Source: an uncultured Actinomycetes bacterium | Lineage (GTDB): Bacteria; Actinomycetota; Acidimicrobiia; Acidimicrobiales; RAAP-2 | Length of the DNA stretch: 47,984 nt | Assembly: GCA_903825035.1 (NCBI GenBank) | Contig: CAIJYV010000005.1 | Coordinates: forward strand, 1 to 47,984 | Reading direction: 5' to 3' | Shown here: one piece after another, positions 7,533-16,197 of the stretch | How positions within the stretch are numbered: position 1 is the first letter of the stretch | Layout of the letters: each line of letters starts with the position of its first letter | Made by a program: the position numbers and the translations under genes | The notes under the pieces: generated by a model | Seen by the model: only the letters and a program-made list of their open reading frames with translations | Database searches by the model: none | Told to the model about the DNA's origin: nothing

Positions 7533-9475
7533 GGGCGAAGTCGCTGTTGCTTATGGCGTCGCCAGGTGGTCCTGCTCCACCAGAGGGCCAGTACGAAGGC
7601 AGAGAGGAAGGTCAAGAGATACCCCGCGAGCGACGCACCCGCGAATCGAACCTGGATTACTTCGTGAGCAATGACAAACTGCCCGTCCTTGGTAAGTACA
7701 TTGACTCGCAAGGTGAGCGACGATCCTCGCGTGTCAACCGCGGGGATGCGCAGAGACTTGGTTTGCGAATGAATTGTGACAAGTTGGGCTGAGCCCTTAG
7801 GGAAAGTGAGTCCACCCGCCGCCAATTGAATTTGGACGGTGAGTGGATAGTGCGCTTTGGAGAGCAGGGTAATAGGAATACTCGTGTGCCGTGAGGTCAA
7901 GGTGATACTCGAGGGGTCAATGCTCAGAAGTTTGAATTGGTGGCTGAGCGAAACTCCAACTTGGCTCAGTGCGGAATTTAACGCTTCGGGCGGACCACTC
8001 TGTTCGGCGTTTTCGAGTCGCTCCAACAAAGTCAGGCTCAACCAGGGGTAACTAATTGACTGATTAAATGAGCTCACTTCAGAAATGAGCTGATCGAGGT
8101 AGGCGAGAGAACTTTGATTCCACGGCGTGGTGGGATTGTCGAGTACGTATTGACTAGGGGATGCGCCGTTGGCCCCAATGCGAGCTGGTGAGAGGGCAGT
8201 GGAAAGTTGGGTGGCGGAGATGATTCGGTTTTTAGCCAGTCCGATCAACAGTTCATTTAAAAAATGAGAGTCAGCATGACGAGCATTGATTGGCACCACT
8301 ACTGAGCGTTCCTCGGGAAAATTTGGTGCTTCGAAGTGCAGGAACGAAAGAAGCGCGAGTATTGCGTTGGCACGGCCGGCTGGACTCAGACCAGCCAAGC
8401 CCATGAGCTGATTAATAGGTCCAAAGGTTGGAATAGCAGTAATTGTCGGGGTTTGGACCAAGGTGAAAGGGGACCCCCAGGTGTAGGTCTGTGACGGTGG
8501 GGTGACTAAAGAGGTCTCGGCAATGACCGCTGAGCGCACGCCGGCCTTCGCGAATGCGTTGAGCGATGCTACTGAGGTTGTGCCCCGCAGGTACAGAGGC
8601 GCGTCAAGGTTCCGGTTGGCTGCGGCATAGAGAAACTCGTTAGTCAGATTGAGCTGTTGTTGAACTTGAGAATCCAACCCATTCGCCGACAGTTGACCAA
8701 AGTCGATTCGTGTCGAGGGGGTTGCCACCACTCGGTGCATGAGTGAATCAAGCGCAAGACGAAAGTCGTTGCGCACCGCGCGAGGGGCAAGTGAGAATCC
8801 CGCGAGGGCCTGGTAGTTGGTAGCGATGGTTATGGGACTCGTTGGATGTGTTGCCACTACCTTCAGTAGTGACTCGAGACGTTTGGAGTCGCTCACCGCA
8901 CCAGCGTCCATCGTGAGAAGCGGAACAACGTCAACGGGGTGAAGAATTTTGCCGTTGGAAATAGTTGCTAACGCCCAGACTGAAACTTGTTGTTGCCCTT
9001 GTGATGCAAGGTATTGAATTGGGTAGACGCCGTCACAATACGATTTCGTACAGTTCAAGTGCAGATCGAGTGGTGCGGCGTTACAAGGTCCCCGGCCCAC
9101 ACTCTTTTGGCCCGATTGAAGAACGAGCAGTACCGATGTGACCCCTCCCTTGGTACAGCCCAGCTGGATGGTATTCGAGGTGCTGAGTTGGGGGGTTCCT
9201 GGGCCAGTACCAGAGGCGACCCCAATGAGTTGGGAGGTGCCCACGAGCGGCGGATAGAGAACCGCCTGGAGGGTGGACTGACCGGTGCGGGTGGAGGTGA
9301 AGGAGACGTCGAATCGGGCTATTCCATTCGAATTCATGGTCGCCACGGTGTCTTGGTGGTTCAAAACCAAGTCGAGAGTGGTCGCAGCCACGCTGACGTG
9401 CGGCCACGTGATCGTCGCGAGGCTCATGAGTACCACGCACAGCGCCCGCCACCAGGAAGAAAAACGGTGGAACAT
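7529..9475 (-). CDS. DUF6049-like secreted, membrane-anchored protein
   Basis: The 648-aa protein has an N-terminal signal peptide (hydrophobic to about residue 30, ending VSVAA) and a single C-terminal membrane segment (ASLAGYLLTFLSAFVLALWW) followed by a basic tail. This gives a large extracytoplasmic domain anchored in the membrane. Position between murJ and pcnA matches the DUF6049 family (Rv3909-type) of actinobacteria, whose function is unknown but which is linked by context to cell-wall synthesis. I recognise it by layout and topology more than by motif. It is the first gene of the - strand operon and diverges from pcnA. Confidence 0.75.
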   Translation of the reverse strand: MFHRFSSWWRALCVVLMSLATITWPHVSVAATTLDLVLNHQDTVATMNSNGIARFDVSFTSTRTGQSTLQAVLYPPLVGTSQLIGVASGTGPGTPQLSTSNTIQLGCTKGGVTSVLLVLQSGQKSVGRGPCNAAPLDLHLNCTKSYCDGVYPIQYLASQGQQQVSVWALATISNGKILHPVDVVPLLTMDAGAVSDSKRLESLLKVVATHPTSPITIATNYQALAGFSLAPRAVRNDFRLALDSLMHRVVATPSTRIDFGQLSANGLDSQVQQQLNLTNEFLYAAANRNLDAPLYLRGTTSVASLNAFAKAGVRSAVIAETSLVTPPSQTYTWGSPFTLVQTPTITAIPTFGPINQLMGLAGLSPAGRANAILALLSFLHFEAPNFPEERSVVVPINARHADSHFLNELLIGLAKNRIISATQLSTALSPARIGANGASPSQYVLDNPTTPWNQSSLAYLDQLISEVSSFNQSISYPWLSLTLLERLENAEQSGPPEALNSALSQVGVSLSHQFKLLSIDPSSITLTSRHTSIPITLLSKAHYPLTVQIQLAAGGLTFPKGSAQLVTIHSQTKSLRIPAVDTRGSSLTLRVNVLTKDGQFVIAHEVIQVRFAGASLAGYLLTFLSAFVLALWWSRTTWRRHKQQRLRP

Positions 9476-9534
9476 GCTTCACTAGGCTACAAGCGCACCG
9501 CTACCAAAGCGGTCGCATATTACCGTTGAGGGCA

Positions 9535-10950
9535 ATGAATTTAAATGAAAACGCAATGACTCGCCTGAGCGAGATTGCGAAACTCTCCGCCCCGCTCGCC
9601 CGAGCCTTCGCCCAAGAGGGCTTCTCGCTGTACGCCGTCGGTGGTTGTGTGCGCGATGCTTTCATCGGAGCCGAGCTTGGCCCCGATATTGATTTCACGA
9701 CCAACGCTCGCCCCGACGATATAGCTCGCATCATGCATCCTCTGTGCCAAGGCATGTGGGAACAAGGACGCGCCTTTGGCACCATTGGCGGAATCTTGAA
9801 AGAAACGGGCATTGAAGCCGAGGTCACCACCTTCCGTTCAGAAAAATACGTTGACCATTCACGCAAGCCCGCGGTGGAGTGGGGCGATTCTCTCGAAGCG
9901 GATCTCTCGCGTCGTGATTTCACTCTGAACGCGCTGGCCTTCGACGTCATTGCCGAGGTTTCGGATACTCCGGATGTGCAAAAGATTTTCGATTACTTCG
10001 GGGGGCTCGGAGACTTAGCCGAAGGTGTTCTTCGAACTCCGATTGATCCAGTCACTCTCTTCCGTGACGATCCCCTGCGCATGCTGCGAGCAGCGCGATT
10101 CTCTGCACGCTTCGCACTACAGATTGACGAGAAGGTTGAGGCCGCGGCCGTTGAAACTGCGAGCGAGTTAACTAAAGTTTCAGCCGAGCGTATCCGCGGT
10201 GAACTTGATTTACTCATGATGACCAAGCTTCCTTCAATTGGTCTCGACTTCATTACGCGCACCGGTCTCGCCGATCACTTTTTTCCAGAGTTGCCCGGAC
10301 TGCAACTCGAGCAGGATCCAATCCATCAACACAAGGACGTTCTGCGCCACACGTGGGCCGTCGTCGATAAGACAAGTCCACGACTGGTGCTTCGCCTCGC
10401 CGCGCTCTTCCACGACATTGGTAAGCCCGTTACGCGCGCCATCACCTCAGAAGGGGTGACCTTCCGTTTCCACGAAGTTGTCGGGGCCAAGATGACCCGC
10501 AAGCGTATGAAGGAGCTCAAGTACTCCCAGGAGATGATTGACGATGTTTCCGAGCTCGTGGAACTTCACCTTCGGTTCCACACCTACAAACTGGGCTGGA
10601 CCGATTCGGCGATTCGCCGATACGTAACCGACGCGGGACACCTACTCGAGGACTTGAATGAACTCACGCGATGCGATTGCACCACCCGAAACATGAGAAA
10701 AGCCAAAGAACTTTCGGCTCGGATGGATGAACTGGAAATCAGGATTGCGGACCTGCGCGAACGCGAAGACTTGGCGAAACTGCGGCCCGCACTCGACGGT
10801 ACCGAAATTATGGCGATTCTGGAACTCACCCCTGGCCCAGCCATTAAGGGAGCCATCAACTTCCTCATGGAGATTCGTCTCAACGAAGGTGAAATTTCTA
10901 AAGCTGAAGCGACTCACCGCTTAAAAGAGTGGTGGGAAGAGTCGCACTAA
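9535..10950 (+). CDS. pcnA: CCA tRNA nucleotidyltransferase / poly(A) polymerase family with HD domain
   Basis: This class II nucleotidyltransferase adds or repairs the CCA end of tRNAs. Visible elements are GGCVRDAFIG, the metal-binding DIDFTT (DxD), RRDFTLNALAF, the RNA-binding RDDPLRMLRAARFSARF segment and a C-terminal HD domain (LFHDIGKPVT). Length about 471 aa. The start is uncertain: TTG 9526, ATG 9535 and ATG 9556 are in frame; I chose ATG 9535, although GAGG at 9528-9531 is close to it. Position next to DUF6049-murJ is conserved in actinobacteria. Confidence 0.93.
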   Translation: MNLNENAMTRLSEIAKLSAPLARAFAQEGFSLYAVGGCVRDAFIGAELGPDIDFTTNARPDDIARIMHPLCQGMWEQGRAFGTIGGILKETGIEAEVTTFRSEKYVDHSRKPAVEWGDSLEADLSRRDFTLNALAFDVIAEVSDTPDVQKIFDYFGGLGDLAEGVLRTPIDPVTLFRDDPLRMLRAARFSARFALQIDEKVEAAAVETASELTKVSAERIRGELDLLMMTKLPSIGLDFITRTGLADHFFPELPGLQLEQDPIHQHKDVLRHTWAVVDKTSPRLVLRLAALFHDIGKPVTRAITSEGVTFRFHEVVGAKMTRKRMKELKYSQEMIDDVSELVELHLRFHTYKLGWTDSAIRRYVTDAGHLLEDLNELTRCDCTTRNMRKAKELSARMDELEIRIADLREREDLAKLRPALDGTEIMAILELTPGPAIKGAINFLMEIRLNEGEISKAEATHRLKEWWEESH

Positions 10951-11004
10951 ATCGCCACTCCATGGTCAATTGAGTTCCCAATTGGGATTAGTTCTGAGCG
11001 TCCG

Positions 11005-11022
11005 TGGGTGAATGATCACCCA
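11005..11022 (+). promoter_or_regulatory. Hairpin in the leader of the OmpA-like gene
   Basis: TGGGTGA and TCACCCA form a perfect 7-bp stem with loop ATGA, 21 bases before the start codon at 11044 and just before the AAGGAA ribosome binding site at 11032-11037. It could affect translation or mRNA stability, or be a residual terminator of pcnA without a T tract. Function unknown. Confidence 0.4.
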
Positions 11023-11043
11023 TGCAATATTAAGGAACACTTG

Positions 11044-12033
11044 ATGAGAAAAATTTTGAGCCTCGCGACTGTCGCGCTCACCGTCGGATCGTTGGTCCAA
11101 TTTGGATGCACCGTTTCACCCGCTAGCGCCATGCAAACTCCCACGAGTTTCAATGTTGCTGGTTGGTCGGTCAACAGCGAATACATGAATCCAGCAATTC
11201 TTAAGCAGGTCAAGGCCGCCGAGCGCGTCATTGTGAGTACCGGAGCCAAGTCCGTAACGGTTACGCCCTACACCGATAACTACGGCCCACTGCTGTTCAA
11301 CAAGTACATTGGCCACGCGCGCGCTTTCGCCGTAAAGCAATTCCTCTACTCGCTACTGAAGAAGGACAACGACCGCGGAGCAACAGTCACCATCGCTGCA
11401 ACCACCGTTGCAGGCAAGCCGCGCACTCTGGCCGGTTTAGCCACAACACGCAAGTTAGTTATTAGCTACGTTGCCGGCGGTACCCTAACGGGTCTCATCA
11501 CCGGTATTCCGAGAGCGGCTGATGCCACCAAGACAAGTATGCGGACAGAAGATAACGAGTTCGTATTTCCAACACTGAATGGTTGTGCTGCCACTCAAGC
11601 TTGCTATTGGGTTTCGAGCGTCACTGCACAGCTTGCAACTGGAGGGGCCACCTACACAGCAATCCTCAATCCCAATGTCGTTGATCGTGCTCCAACTTCA
11701 TCTAATTATGAGTTATCAGGCGGTATTGCGTACTCGTTCACGAACCTACCGGCAGGTTCGTACTCCATTCAGGTGAATTTCGCAGGATTGGACTACAACT
11801 CAACCGCACCGGTTCGTGGAACTGCACCTAATACCTATGGCGAGTACACGATGTTTGCCGGAAACATCGGCGATGTACAGGTAAATGGTACGCCCGGAAG
11901 CGCATCTCGCATAAACGCCCCGTGGGACGACTGTCAAATCACCAGCATTTCAATCGAGACCGTCCCAGTTACTTTGGGCACTACATCGACAGTTCAATTG
12001 AACTCAAGGTTCTTTGACTACAACTGGTGCTGA
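11044..12033 (+). CDS. Secreted protein with OmpA-like N-terminal domain
   Basis: The start is ATG 11044, with AAGGAA upstream; it gives a clear signal peptide (MRKILSLATVALTVGSLV, cleavage near SPASA). Residues about 45-110 read like a degenerate OmpA-like peptidoglycan-binding fold: a V.V.PYTD strand, then GPLLFNKYIGHARAFAVKQFL, which resembles the TD..G....N..LS..RA.AV..L pattern. The C-terminal half is beta-rich with paired cysteines and a segment (FTNLPAGSYSIQVNF) typical of prealbumin-like surface domains. Function unknown; likely cell-wall associated. A strong terminator follows. It stands alone between pcnA and the convergent ino1. Confidence 0.65.
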   Translation: MRKILSLATVALTVGSLVQFGCTVSPASAMQTPTSFNVAGWSVNSEYMNPAILKQVKAAERVIVSTGAKSVTVTPYTDNYGPLLFNKYIGHARAFAVKQFLYSLLKKDNDRGATVTIAATTVAGKPRTLAGLATTRKLVISYVAGGTLTGLITGIPRAADATKTSMRTEDNEFVFPTLNGCAATQACYWVSSVTAQLATGGATYTAILNPNVVDRAPTSSNYELSGGIAYSFTNLPAGSYSIQVNFAGLDYNSTAPVRGTAPNTYGEYTMFAGNIGDVQVNGTPGSASRINAPWDDCQITSISIETVPVTLGTTSTVQLNSRFFDYNWC

Positions 12034-12050
12034 TCAAGGTAACGAAAACA

Positions 12051-12084
12051 AAAGATGCCCGGTGCAATCGCACCGGGCATCTTT
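12051..12084. terminator. Bidirectional intrinsic terminator
   Basis: A perfect 15-bp stem (AAAGATGCCCGGTGC / GCACCGGGCATCTTT) with 4-base loop AATC lies between the convergent OmpA-like gene and ino1. A/T-rich ends on both sides fit termination in both directions. Confidence 0.9.
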
Positions 12085-12097
12085 GATTAAAAGCTTC

Positions 12098-13192
12098 TTA
12101 TGGCCAGACGGGGTTGTCGGCGCCCTTATCGGCAAACTCTTCTACTGCGTTGTGCGCAATATCGTCGTGGAGCTGAATCGGTGGGCTCTTCATGAAGTAC
12201 GCCGATGGAGCGATGATTGGTCCACCAATACCGCGGTCCAGCGCAACCTTGGCGCAACGAACAGCGTCGATGATGACACCCGCTGAGTTGGGGGAGTCCC
12301 ACACCTCGAGCTTGAGTTCAACATTCAACGGAACGTTTCCGAAGTTGCGTCCCTCCATGCGGATGTAGGCCCACTTGCGGTCTTCCAACCATGGCACGTG
12401 GTCGCTCGGTCCGATGTGGACGGTGCCCTCTTCCATGTGCGAGATCTCGAGCTGGCTAGTAACGGCCTGAGTCTTTGAGATCTTCTTTGACTCGAGGCGG
12501 TCACGGTCGAGCATGTTCTTGAAGTCCATGTTTCCACCAACGTTGAGCTGGTAGGTACGGTCGAGAGTCAGACCACGGTCTTCGAACAAACGGGCCAAGA
12601 CGCGGTGGGTAATAGTGGCGCCCACCTGGCTCTTGATGTCGTCGCCAATGATTGGCACCTTGGCGTCGGTGAACTTCTTGGCCCAGACGGGGTCTGAGGC
12701 AATGAAGACGGGGATTGCGTTGACAAATGCCACACCGGCGTCCAAAGCGGCCTGAGCGTAGTAACGCTGGGCCTCTTCGGAACCTACGGGGAGGTAGGAA
12801 ACCAAGACATCGGCCTTGGCGTCACGGAGTGCTTGGGCGACGTCGACTGCTTCAGCGGGCGACTCTTCGATGGCGGCGCGGTAGTACTTGTTAAGTCCGT
12901 CCATAGTTGGCCCACGTTGCACCAAGACACCGAGTGATGGCACATCGGCGAACTTGATGGTGTTGTTTTGTCCACCCCAGATGGCCTTGGATAGGTCCTG
13001 TCCAACTTTGGAGGCATCGACGTCAAAGGCGGCGACGAACTCTAAGTCACGGACGTGGTACCCACCAAGAACGACGTGCATCAAACCAGGAACGTGGTCC
13101 TCCGGCTTGGCGTCCTTGTAAAAGGTCACACCTTGGATTAATGAATTGGCACAGTTACCCATACCAGCGATGGCGACACGAATGTTTCCCAT
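12098..13192 (-). CDS. ino1: Inositol-3-phosphate synthase (actinobacterial type)
   Basis: The enzyme converts glucose 6-phosphate to 1L-myo-inositol 1-phosphate, the entry to phosphatidylinositol and mycothiol in actinobacteria. The 364-aa protein starts [21 protein letters not shown], a Rossmann NAD-binding loop. The Ino1 core is visible as [35 protein letters not shown] and [11 protein letters not shown]. An in-frame extension to 13288 exists, but ATG 13192 is preceded by AGGAAGGA and gives the family length. It lies 10 bp after the PadR gene on the same strand, the arrangement seen as Rv0047c-Rv0046c in Mycobacterium tuberculosis. Confidence 0.95.
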   Translation of the reverse strand: MGNIRVAIAGMGNCANSLIQGVTFYKDAKPEDHVPGLMHVVLGGYHVRDLEFVAAFDVDASKVGQDLSKAIWGGQNNTIKFADVPSLGVLVQRGPTMDGLNKYYRAAIEESPAEAVDVAQALRDAKADVLVSYLPVGSEEAQRYYAQAALDAGVAFVNAIPVFIASDPVWAKKFTDAKVPIIGDDIKSQVGATITHRVLARLFEDRGLTLDRTYQLNVGGNMDFKNMLDRDRLESKKISKTQAVTSQLEISHMEEGTVHIGPSDHVPWLEDRKWAYIRMEGRNFGNVPLNVELKLEVWDSPNSAGVIIDAVRCAKVALDRGIGGPIIAPSAYFMKSPPIQLHDDIAHNAVEEFADKGADNPVWP

Positions 13193-13202
13193 AGCTTCCT
13201 TC

Positions 13203-13823
13203 CTACTTCGCTTCTTCGGCGAAGGATTGTTGATTATTGCGTTCGGCGGACAACATGGAATCGATCCAGTTGATGTCCAACTCGACACCCTGCGCGGCGT
13301 GTGACATCACACTTCGCGCATACGGGTCGAGGCTTTCGTTATGCGAACCGGCCTGAACTTCGGCGAGTCGCTCCACGAGGTCAGCGCGGCGACGCTCTAA
13401 GAGGCGCACGCGCATAGAAGGGGTCAGGTAGCGATAGAGCGCTACGCGAAGAGAAAAAGTCTTGGAGTCGTCCAGGGTCGAGGGATCTTCGAGCAAGGAG
13501 GCAAATTGCTCACGCCCGCGCTCGGTAATCGAATAGACCTTGCGGCCACGGCGCCCGCCCGATTGAGTGGCGCGCAGAGCGCGCAAACTGGCTCGTTCGC
13601 CCGAGAGCGAACCGGTCGACAACGTCGAGCTCTTGGTGCTCGGCACGCTGACGGCCACGACTTCGCCGTGGCGCTCGAGGCGAGCGAGGGCGGGGTAGAT
13701 CGAACCAAAGGAAACATTGGCGCCAAAGCCCAGACGGTCACGCAATTGGGTACGGATTTCGTAACCGTGGTGGTCACGCTCCATTAGGAGTCCCAGGATG
13801 GCGATGTCGAGCATATGAAACAT
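13203..13823 (-). CDS. PadR family transcriptional regulator
   Basis: The 206-aa protein begins [33 protein letters not shown], followed by [18 protein letters not shown]: a PadR winged helix. A C-terminal helical dimerisation domain follows (about residues 110-200). A non-conserved linker of about 25 residues ([20 protein letters not shown]) interrupts the wing. The start could be ATG 13823 or ATG 13814; neither has a clear Shine-Dalgarno sequence, so the transcript may be leaderless. The gene sits 10 bp upstream of ino1 and diverges from the DUF5318 gene, so it probably regulates one or both (inference). Confidence 0.9.
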   Translation of the reverse strand: MFHMLDIAILGLLMERDHHGYEIRTQLRDRLGFGANVSFGSIYPALARLERHGEVVAVSVPSTKSSTLSTGSLSGERASLRALRATQSGGRRGRKVYSITERGREQFASLLEDPSTLDDSKTFSLRVALYRYLTPSMRVRLLERRRADLVERLAEVQAGSHNESLDPYARSVMSHAAQGVELDINWIDSMLSAERNNQQSFAEEAK

Positions 13824-13833
13824 AGTATCAGTT

Positions 13834-13843
13834 CGATATATCG
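13834..13843. promoter_or_regulatory. Candidate PadR operator palindrome
   Basis: CGATATATCG is a perfect 10-bp palindrome 11 bp upstream of the padR start, in the padR / DUF5318 divergent promoter region. PadR proteins often bind AT-rich inverted repeats over their own promoter. The assignment rests on position only. Confidence 0.35.
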
Positions 13844-13915
13844 ATGACAACATAAATTACAACCTTGAAACTTAGGCCAAGTGGCCCGAACTGCCAAGCG
13901 GGTAGCCTCAAACCA

Positions 13916-14335
13916 ATGAAAGGCAAAGGTAGATCCACCACCGCGGTTAGTGCCGTCGTCGAGTTCGGGCTCGTCCGTCATTCTCTGCTCGCGAGCCTTG
14001 CCTCGGGACAGATCCAAAAAGATGACATCTGTGATGCCCACCCTGAGCTCCTTCGCGCCGCGAAAAATGTCGGTCGATCGACCAAAGAGAACTGCCCAGT
14101 TTGTGACGAGAATGAACTCGTCGAGGTGACCTACGTCTTCGGTGCTCGACTTCCCGCCGGTGGCACCTGCCCTCACACTCGTGCTGAGTTGCTCGCTCTC
14201 GAACGCCGTGCCGATCCAGTTCTTTGTTACGCCGTCGAAGTCTGCACCAAGTGTCACTTCCACCACCTCGCACGAAAGTGGCAGGCCGGTGGTGTGAAGC
14301 AAACGAAGCCGGTGCCGAAAAAAGCCAGTCGATGA
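13916..14335 (+). CDS. DUF5318 family protein with zinc-ribbon-like cysteines
   Basis: From ATG 13916 the protein has 139 aa, close to the length of the mycobacterial homologue near ino1 (Rv0049). It carries two CxxC pairs, ENCPVCDE and EVCTKCHFHH, separated by about 50 residues, which suggests a zinc-ribbon fold. An earlier in-frame ATG at 13865 lacks a ribosome binding site and would add a non-conserved stretch. Function unknown. It diverges from padR and overlaps panB by 4 bp (ATGA). Confidence 0.8.
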   Translation: MKGKGRSTTAVSAVVEFGLVRHSLLASLASGQIQKDDICDAHPELLRAAKNVGRSTKENCPVCDENELVEVTYVFGARLPAGGTCPHTRAELLALERRADPVLCYAVEVCTKCHFHHLARKWQAGGVKQTKPVPKKASR

Positions 14336-15132
14336 AACTCACTTCACCTCAAATTGCTAAACACAAAGTTTCAAGTGGTGCGACACCTCTCGTAATGGTC
14401 ACCGCTTACGACGAGCCCAGTGCGCGATTCGTTGAACAGTCCGGTGCCGATCTTTTGTTGGTAGGCGACTCGCTAGCCAACGTGGTGCTTGGTCACGAAG
14501 ACACGTTGCACGTAACCGTTCGCCAAATGTGCCATCACATTGCTGCCGCCCGCCAGGGTGCACCAAATACTCACATCGTTGGTGACATGCCCTGGATGAG
14601 TTACCACACCAATCCCACCGACGCTGTTCGTGCAGCTGCAGCAATTATTCGCGCGGGTGCCGACTCGGTGAAGCTCGAAGGTGGTCGTATTCGCGCTGAA
14701 GCAATCACGGCCATATTGAGTGCCGAAATTCCGGTTATGGGCCATCTCGGATTAACGCCACAAAGTGTGATGAAGTTCGGTGGGTTCAAAGTTCAAGGTC
14801 GTGACGACAAAGCCGCTCAGGAGCTTGTCCTTGACGCAAAGGCGATTGCTGATCTTGGAGTCTTCGCCATTGTTGTCGAAGGCGTCCCCGCGGAGTTGGG
14901 TACAGAAATAACCGCTGCGGTACCGGTCCCAGTGATTGGCATCGGGGCTGGCCCAGCGACCGATGGTCAGGTGTTGGTTTTTCATGACCTGCTGGGCCTG
15001 GGTAATAGAAAGACGGCCAAGTTCGTTCGACAGTATTTAAACGGTGGCGAACTGATGACAGAAGCTCTCAAGAACTTTGGAAATGACGTTAGGAATGGCC
15101 ACTTCCCGAATTCGTCGGAGTACTACGAGTAG
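14332..15132 (+). CDS. panB: 3-methyl-2-oxobutanoate hydroxymethyltransferase
   Basis: PanB makes ketopantoate for pantothenate and coenzyme A synthesis. The 266-aa protein has LVMVTAYDEPSARFVEQSGADLLLVGDSLANVVLGHEDTL (metal- and substrate-binding loop with GDS), the conserved DMPWMSY, SVKLEGG, GHLGLTPQS and the catalytic EGVPAELG. The start is ATG 14332, inside an ATGA overlap with the DUF5318 stop; a longer frame to 14224 runs through DUF5318 codons and is not credible. No panC or panD lies nearby. Confidence 0.95.
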   Translation: MKLTSPQIAKHKVSSGATPLVMVTAYDEPSARFVEQSGADLLLVGDSLANVVLGHEDTLHVTVRQMCHHIAAARQGAPNTHIVGDMPWMSYHTNPTDAVRAAAAIIRAGADSVKLEGGRIRAEAITAILSAEIPVMGHLGLTPQSVMKFGGFKVQGRDDKAAQELVLDAKAIADLGVFAIVVEGVPAELGTEITAAVPVPVIGIGAGPATDGQVLVFHDLLGLGNRKTAKFVRQYLNGGELMTEALKNFGNDVRNGHFPNSSEYYE

Positions 15133-15264
15133 GGGCTTTTCAAGTGAGTCTTGAGGTTTTTAATGAATCCTCCAACGAAGCATGACCGGCAGCCTCAAAT
15201 TGTCCAAATAAACGTCCTTTTTGTTCAAATAGATTCCCCCATGGTTCCAGAGGAATAAAGCCAA

Positions 15265-15294
15265 TTGGAATACTGGTGGAGCCTTCGGTACAAT
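15265..15294 (+). promoter_or_regulatory. Candidate promoter of the rpsF operon
   Basis: TTGGAA at 15265-15270 and TACAAT at 15289-15294 are separated by 18 bp, a fair match to a housekeeping sigma factor promoter. Transcription would start near 15301, leaving a leader of about 85 bases. Confidence 0.5.
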
Positions 15295-15300
15295 AGAAAT

Positions 15301-15367
15301 CCCACAAATGTGGGGAAGCACAGCAAACCCTGCTCGTAGTCCTACGAGCCCACCGCGCAAGCGGCGG
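15301..15367 (+). promoter_or_regulatory. Structured 5' leader of rpsF (candidate S6:S18 autoregulatory RNA)
   Basis: Three small hairpins follow one another: CCCAC/GTGGG (15301-15314, loop AAAT), CTCGTA/TACGAG (15333-15348, loop GTCC) and CCGC/GCGG closed by a GCAA tetraloop (15353-15364) with an extended CC/GG base to 15367. Many bacteria carry an S6:S18-binding leader before rpsF with conserved CCG elements. This leader is in the right place and CCG/GCGG-rich, but I could not confirm the consensus. Confidence 0.4.
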
Positions 15368-15384
15368 ACCAGAGGGAAAGGACA

Positions 15385-15708
15385 GTGGCCATGAGGCCTT
15401 ATGAATCAATGATTGTCTTCGACACGACCGTCGACGCACAATCCATCCAAGTAGCACTCGACCGTGCGCTCGAGACCATCAAAAACAATGGTGGAACTCC
15501 TGGTGCTCTCGACCGTTGGGGCAAGCGCCCCTTGGCGTACGAGATCAACAAGCGCAAGGAGGGTTACTACGTACTCGCAGAGTTCACCGGAACCCCAACT
15601 ACCGTTGCCGAGCTCGACCGTATTCTTACGCTGTCGGACGAGGTCATGCGCTTCAAGATTCTTCGTCGAATCGCGAAGGCTCCGGCTCGTGTCACGGCAC
15701 AGGCCTAA
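15385..15708 (+). CDS. rpsF: 30S ribosomal protein bS6
   Basis: bS6 binds 16S rRNA with bS18 in the platform of the small subunit. The protein (107 aa from GTG 15385, or 105 aa from ATG 15391) shows MRPYESMIVFDTT, the RNA-contacting WGKRPLAYEINKRKEGYYVLAEF and LSDEVMRFKILRR. GAGGG at 15372-15376 fits the GTG start and AAGGA at 15378-15382 fits the ATG. First gene of rpsF-ssb-rpsR-rplI. A 7-base-arm palindrome (TTTCGCT-T-AGCGAAA, 15710-15724) sits between its stop and the ssb ribosome binding site. Confidence 0.96.
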   Translation: MAMRPYESMIVFDTTVDAQSIQVALDRALETIKNNGGTPGALDRWGKRPLAYEINKRKEGYYVLAEFTGTPTTVAELDRILTLSDEVMRFKILRRIAKAPARVTAQA

Positions 15709-15738
15709 CTTTCGCTTAGCGAAACTAGGAGAATAGTT

Positions 15739-16197
15739 ATGGCAGATAACCAAATTACCGTCGTTGGGAATATCACCCGCGACCCTGAACTCAAGTTCTT
15801 GACCTCCGGCAACGCCGCAATGAAGTTTTCCATTGCGGTTAGTCGTCGTTGGCAGAACCGCCAGACTCAGGAGTGGGAGGAGAAGACCTCTTACTTCGAC
15901 GTCCAGGCCTACGGATCACTCGCCGAAAACTGTGCGAACTCATTGCAAAAGGGCACCCGCGTTATTGTGTCCGGCCGCATGGAGCAACGCACCTGGGAGA
16001 CCGAGAGTGGCGACAAGCGCTCGGCCTTCGAGATCAGTGCCGACGAGATTGCCCCTTCGCTGAAGTGGGCTACCGCCGTAGTTACCCGCACCCCCCGTGC
16101 GGAAGGAAGTGGCTTCTCAGCTCCCGCTGAGCGACCAACCTCCAGCCGCCCACAAGAATCAACCCCTACCTACGCTTTTGATGAGGAGCCCTTTTAA
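15739..16197 (+). CDS. ssb: Single-stranded DNA-binding protein
   Basis: The 152-aa protein has an N-terminal OB fold ([51 protein letters not shown]), a disordered Pro/Ser-rich linker, and an acidic C-terminal tip ending DEEPF. The tip is the SSB peptide that recruits repair and replication partners. The ATG follows AGGAG at 15727-15731. The stop overlaps the rpsR start by one base (TAATG). Confidence 0.96.
   Translation: MADNQITVVGNITRDPELKFLTSGNAAMKFSIAVSRRWQNRQTQEWEEKTSYFDVQAYGSLAENCANSLQKGTRVIVSGRMEQRTWETESGDKRSAFEISADEIAPSLKWATAVVTRTPRAEGSGFSAPAERPTSSRPQESTPTYAFDEEPF

Noticed and set aside
15140-15457. Open frame on the - strand across the rpsF leader and start
   Set aside because: It overlaps the rpsF start and its leader hairpins, has no ribosome binding site and shows no known domain; it is a shadow frame.
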